Positions 61,826 to 64,000 of a stretch of DNA of 64,000 nucleotides are shown one piece after another; within the stretch, counting starts at the first letter, position 1; each line of letters starts with the position of its first letter. Origin of the DNA: Palsa-1150 sp036490515 (GTDB lineage Bacteria > Myxococcota_A > Polyangia > Polyangiales > Polyangiaceae); NCBI GenBank assembly GCA_036490515.1, contig DASXDU010000038.1, forward strand, positions 248,001-312,000, read 5' to 3'. The notes beneath the pieces were generated by a model, which saw only the letters and a list, made by a program, of their open reading frames with translations, was not told the origin of the DNA and ran no database searches. Made by a program: the position numbers and the translations under genes.

Positions 61826-63742
61826 ATGCGACGGCGCGGTTTTTGGCTCGTGGGAAGCCTCTGCGTGCTGGGGAGCACGCTTTTCCTGGCGATGCGCCCG
61901 GCGCGCACCTCGTCGCCGCCCGTGCTTCCGGCCTCGGGCCCCGTCGAGCCTGCGCTTCCCAGCTCGGACGATCGCGGCCCCGGGTCGTCCGACGACGGGC
62001 GGGCGCACGAGTTCCGGGTTCCGGCAGGGGATGCGCCGGCCCTGTCGTGCGACGAGGCCCGCGCGATCGTGATCCAGTCGCGCACCGAGCTCGCGTATCA
62101 GCCCGAGACCATCGACGCGAAGGCGTTCGCAGACGCGGCGGCCGACTGGCTCGACCCGTACGGCCTCTGGAGCGTCGCCCCCGACACACCCGTCGCGGAC
62201 GCGTTCGACGCGCACGCCGCGGAGCTCCTCGCCGACCTCGAGAGCACGAAGTCCCGCGGATGCCCGGGCGCGCAGGCGCTCGGCGGGGGAATCGTCACCT
62301 GGGTCGACGAGCTTCGCGGCATCTTCGACGAGGCACGCGCGTCCGCACAGCCGGGCGAGGACCTGGGCACCGAGGCGACCGCGCCCGCGTTCGAGGGCTC
62401 GAACGTGACCCGGCCGGCGCGCGCCCTCGCGGCCACCCTCGGGCGGCGCGTGGGCGTCGTCGAGCGAAGCCTCGGCGCAGCCGCGCAGCCCTACGTCGAC
62501 GCGGCGCGGTCCCGGTACTTCCCCCGGCTCGACGCCTCCGGCTGGGCGCGTGTCGTGCTCGCGTCGGCCGTGAGGGCCTACGTGCCGGCGATCGACCCGC
62601 ATGGAGCGTGGGCGCCGCTCGACGAGGAGTCGAGCGTCTACGAGGTGGATCTCGAGGCACGCCCACCCGTGCGACTCTGGGACAAGTCCGATCGCACCGC
62701 CATCGGCGTCCGGATCGAGTCGGGCGCCGCGCCGCCCCTCGCCGACGGCGACGTGGTCCTCTCGCTGGCGGGCCTGCCGACGGCCGGCCTGAGCTACGAG
62801 CAGAACGAGCAGCTCGGCTTCGCGGCCTCGGAGGCACGCCCCCCCGCGCAGGCCATCGTCCTGCGCGCCGGCGAGAAGCTCCCGGTAACCACCTGGCTCG
62901 ACGGCGCGCCGGTCGAGGCCAGGCCGGCCGATCCGGTCGCGGACGACGACGATCTCCCGGTGGAGCGCTTCGAGTACGGCGAGGGGGACGTCGCCGTGGT
63001 CGCCATCCACGACGTACGGGACGACCTGGGGGACGAGCTCACGCGAGCGCTCCTTCACCAGCGCGAGCACGCGGGGCGCGCGCTGGCCGGAGTGGTCCTC
63101 GATCTGCGCGGCAACGGCGGTGGGTCCACCGACGGTGCCATCGACGCGCTCGGCGTGTTCATCCCGGGAGCGGCACTCTTCCCGATGAAGCGCCGCGACG
63201 GCTCGCTCGAGACCGACCGGGCCCCCGAGCCGCCGAGCGTCGACCGGTGGCGCGGCCCGGTCGCGGCGCTCGTCGACGCGGACACGGCGAGCGCGGCCGA
63301 GATGATCGCCGGAGCGCTGGTCGCATACCGTCGCGGGCCGACCGTCGGCACGACGACCTTCGGCAAGGGCTGCGCGCAGGAATACGTCGACGACGACGCT
63401 CACGCAGGCATTCTCCGGCTCACGACCCTCCTCTACGCGCTCCCCGACGGCAACCCGGTGCAGCGCGTGGGCCTCGCGCCGACCCTCCGCTTCCCCTTCG
63501 CGGTGGCCGACGCGAACGACCGGGAAGCCTCGCTGGCGCACGCTCCTCCGACGTGGCGTGGCCCCGACGTGCGCGATCGTGCGGTGCTCGGGCACTCGGA
63601 CGACGGTACGTGGACGGTGGCGTGGCCCGCGAACGGCGGCAACGTCGGCCCGTGCAAGGACTCGGACACGTGCCGCGCGTTGCGCCTCCTCGGATCGCCC
63701 CCCACGACCGCGCGCCGGCAGGCCCACGCGAAGGGTCGCTGA
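61826..63742 (+). CDS. Envelope S41 family peptidase
   Basis: A 638-residue protein with an N-terminal signal or anchor helix (FWLVGSLCVLGSTLFLAM) and an S41 (tail-specific protease) core. Near the end it has LDLRGNGGGSTDGAIDAL, TASAAEMIAGALVAYRRG and FGKGCAQEYVDD, giving a Ser489-Lys514-Gln518 set with the standard 25/4 spacing. A PDZ-like region around residues 285-350 precedes it (RTAIGVRIESGA, LADGDVVLSLAG). It likely works in the periplasm on unfolded or C-terminally tagged proteins. It is unrelated by layout to the T6SS-linked S41 protein at 32545. Confidence 0.85.
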   Translation: MRRRGFWLVGSLCVLGSTLFLAMRPARTSSPPVLPASGPVEPALPSSDDRGPGSSDDGRAHEFRVPAGDAPALSCDEARAIVIQSRTELAYQPETIDAKAFADAAADWLDPYGLWSVAPDTPVADAFDAHAAELLADLESTKSRGCPGAQALGGGIVTWVDELRGIFDEARASAQPGEDLGTEATAPAFEGSNVTRPARALAATLGRRVGVVERSLGAAAQPYVDAARSRYFPRLDASGWARVVLASAVRAYVPAIDPHGAWAPLDEESSVYEVDLEARPPVRLWDKSDRTAIGVRIESGAAPPLADGDVVLSLAGLPTAGLSYEQNEQLGFAASEARPPAQAIVLRAGEKLPVTTWLDGAPVEARPADPVADDDDLPVERFEYGEGDVAVVAIHDVRDDLGDELTRALLHQREHAGRALAGVVLDLRGNGGGSTDGAIDALGVFIPGAALFPMKRRDGSLETDRAPEPPSVDRWRGPVAALVDADTASAAEMIAGALVAYRRGPTVGTTTFGKGCAQEYVDDDAHAGILRLTTLLYALPDGNPVQRVGLAPTLRFPFAVADANDREASLAHAPPTWRGPDVRDRAVLGHSDDGTWTVAWPANGGNVGPCKDSDTCRALRLLGSPPTTARRQAHAKGR

Positions 63743-63751
63743 GCCCGACGC

Positions 63752-64000
63752 TCAGGCGCTCGCGATGCCCGCGTCGGTCGCGGGCGCCGAACGCGCCGCG
63801 CGATGGGCGCGGATCGCGTCGAGGGCGAGCGGCGAGAGGACGTCCCCTTCCGGAAGGCGCGTCCCCAGCGCGACGCGCACGGCGCGGTGCGGGGTCTCCG
63901 CGTCGCCCGTGATGCACTCGACGACCTCGCCGATCTTCACGCCGCCCGAGCCGCGAACCTCGACCTCGGCTTCGAGGGCGACCATGTCGCCGACGATGCC
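63752..64000 (-). CDS. Partial gene at window end, function unknown
   Basis: The frame is open to the right edge, so the true start may lie outside. The visible part has MVALEAEVEVRGSGGVKIGE preceded by GIVGD, then DVLSPLALDAIRAHRAAR at the end. It looks like a small domain with a beta-rich start, but I do not recognise it. It is convergent with the S41 peptidase gene, with 9 bases between the stops. Confidence 0.5.
   Translation of the reverse strand, partial: GIVGDMVALEAEVEVRGSGGVKIGEVVECITGDAETPHRAVRVALGTRLPEGDVLSPLALDAIRAHRAARSAPATDAGIASA

Noticed and set aside
61826..63742. Second S41 peptidase as another T6SS effector
   Set aside because: It has an N-terminal signal/anchor and a PDZ-like region and lies outside the T6SS module, so a normal periplasmic role is likelier.

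Overview
This is a high-GC (roughly two thirds G+C), gene-dense stretch of bacterial chromosome. Codon use, the many 4-bp ATGA/GTGA gene overlaps, numerous lipoproteins, a receiver-DUF4388 protein and a type VI secretion (T6SS) locus with DUF2169, pentapeptide and DUF3540 genes all suggest a myxobacterium (Myxococcota, probably Polyangiales). No rRNA or CRISPR was seen, and no tRNA was recognised by eye. The organism assignment is inference.

Layout. (1) 1-6.4 kb, plus strand: T6SS core genes tssM (3' end only), tagF, tssA, tssB, tssC. (2) 6.5-10 kb: two lipoproteins, a hypothetical gene, a 750-bp GC-rich gap without a gene, and a sulfotransferase. (3) 10.2-11.7 kb: a short VgrG spike without a C-terminal needle. 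(4) 11.7-24.1 kb: first glycan/methyltransferase island. It has FkbM-type methyltransferases, GT-A glycosyltransferases, FkbM-glycosyltransferase fusions, and PrmC-like methyltransferase-DUF707 fusions in two paralogous copies. A DUF2806 gene and a DUF6602-like gene sit among them. (5) 24.3-34.5 kb: T6SS payload module, plus strand. It has a 1137-aa needle-like protein, DUF2169-pentapeptide, pentapeptide, DUF3540, a PAAR-position protein fused to an S41 serine peptidase, a small lipoprotein and a zinc-ribbon protein. (6) 34.6-47.1 kb: second glycan/methyltransferase island, with a ROK kinase-ATP-grasp-ATP-grasp operon, GT32, NodZ-like and GT2-like transferases, and more methyltransferases. One NodZ-like plus glycosyltransferase cassette is present twice, and one copy is decayed. 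(7) 47.1-51.0 kb, minus strand: the remaining T6SS genes hcp, tssE, tssF, tssG. (8) 51.2-64 kb: a lipoprotein; an apparent inositol-lipid operon (ino1, gtrA-like, PAP2/IPC-synthase-like, pgpA, MMPL transporter, receiver-DUF4388 protein); rhodanese; a DUF6918-like gene; an outer-membrane-like protein; a second, secreted S41 peptidase; and a gene cut by the window end.

How it fits together. The T6SS sheath, baseplate and tube genes lie at the two ends of a 51-kb locus, and the spike, payload and surface-modification genes lie between them. TssJ, TssL, TssK and TssH/ClpV are not in the window and probably lie to the left of tssM. The most novel-looking items are the PAAR-like-S41 peptidase fusion with its neighbouring lipoprotein (candidate effector and immunity pair), the VgrG that seems split into a short hub and a separate needle protein, the methyltransferase-TPR-DUF707 fusion family, and the inositol-phosphate to inositol-lipid operon.
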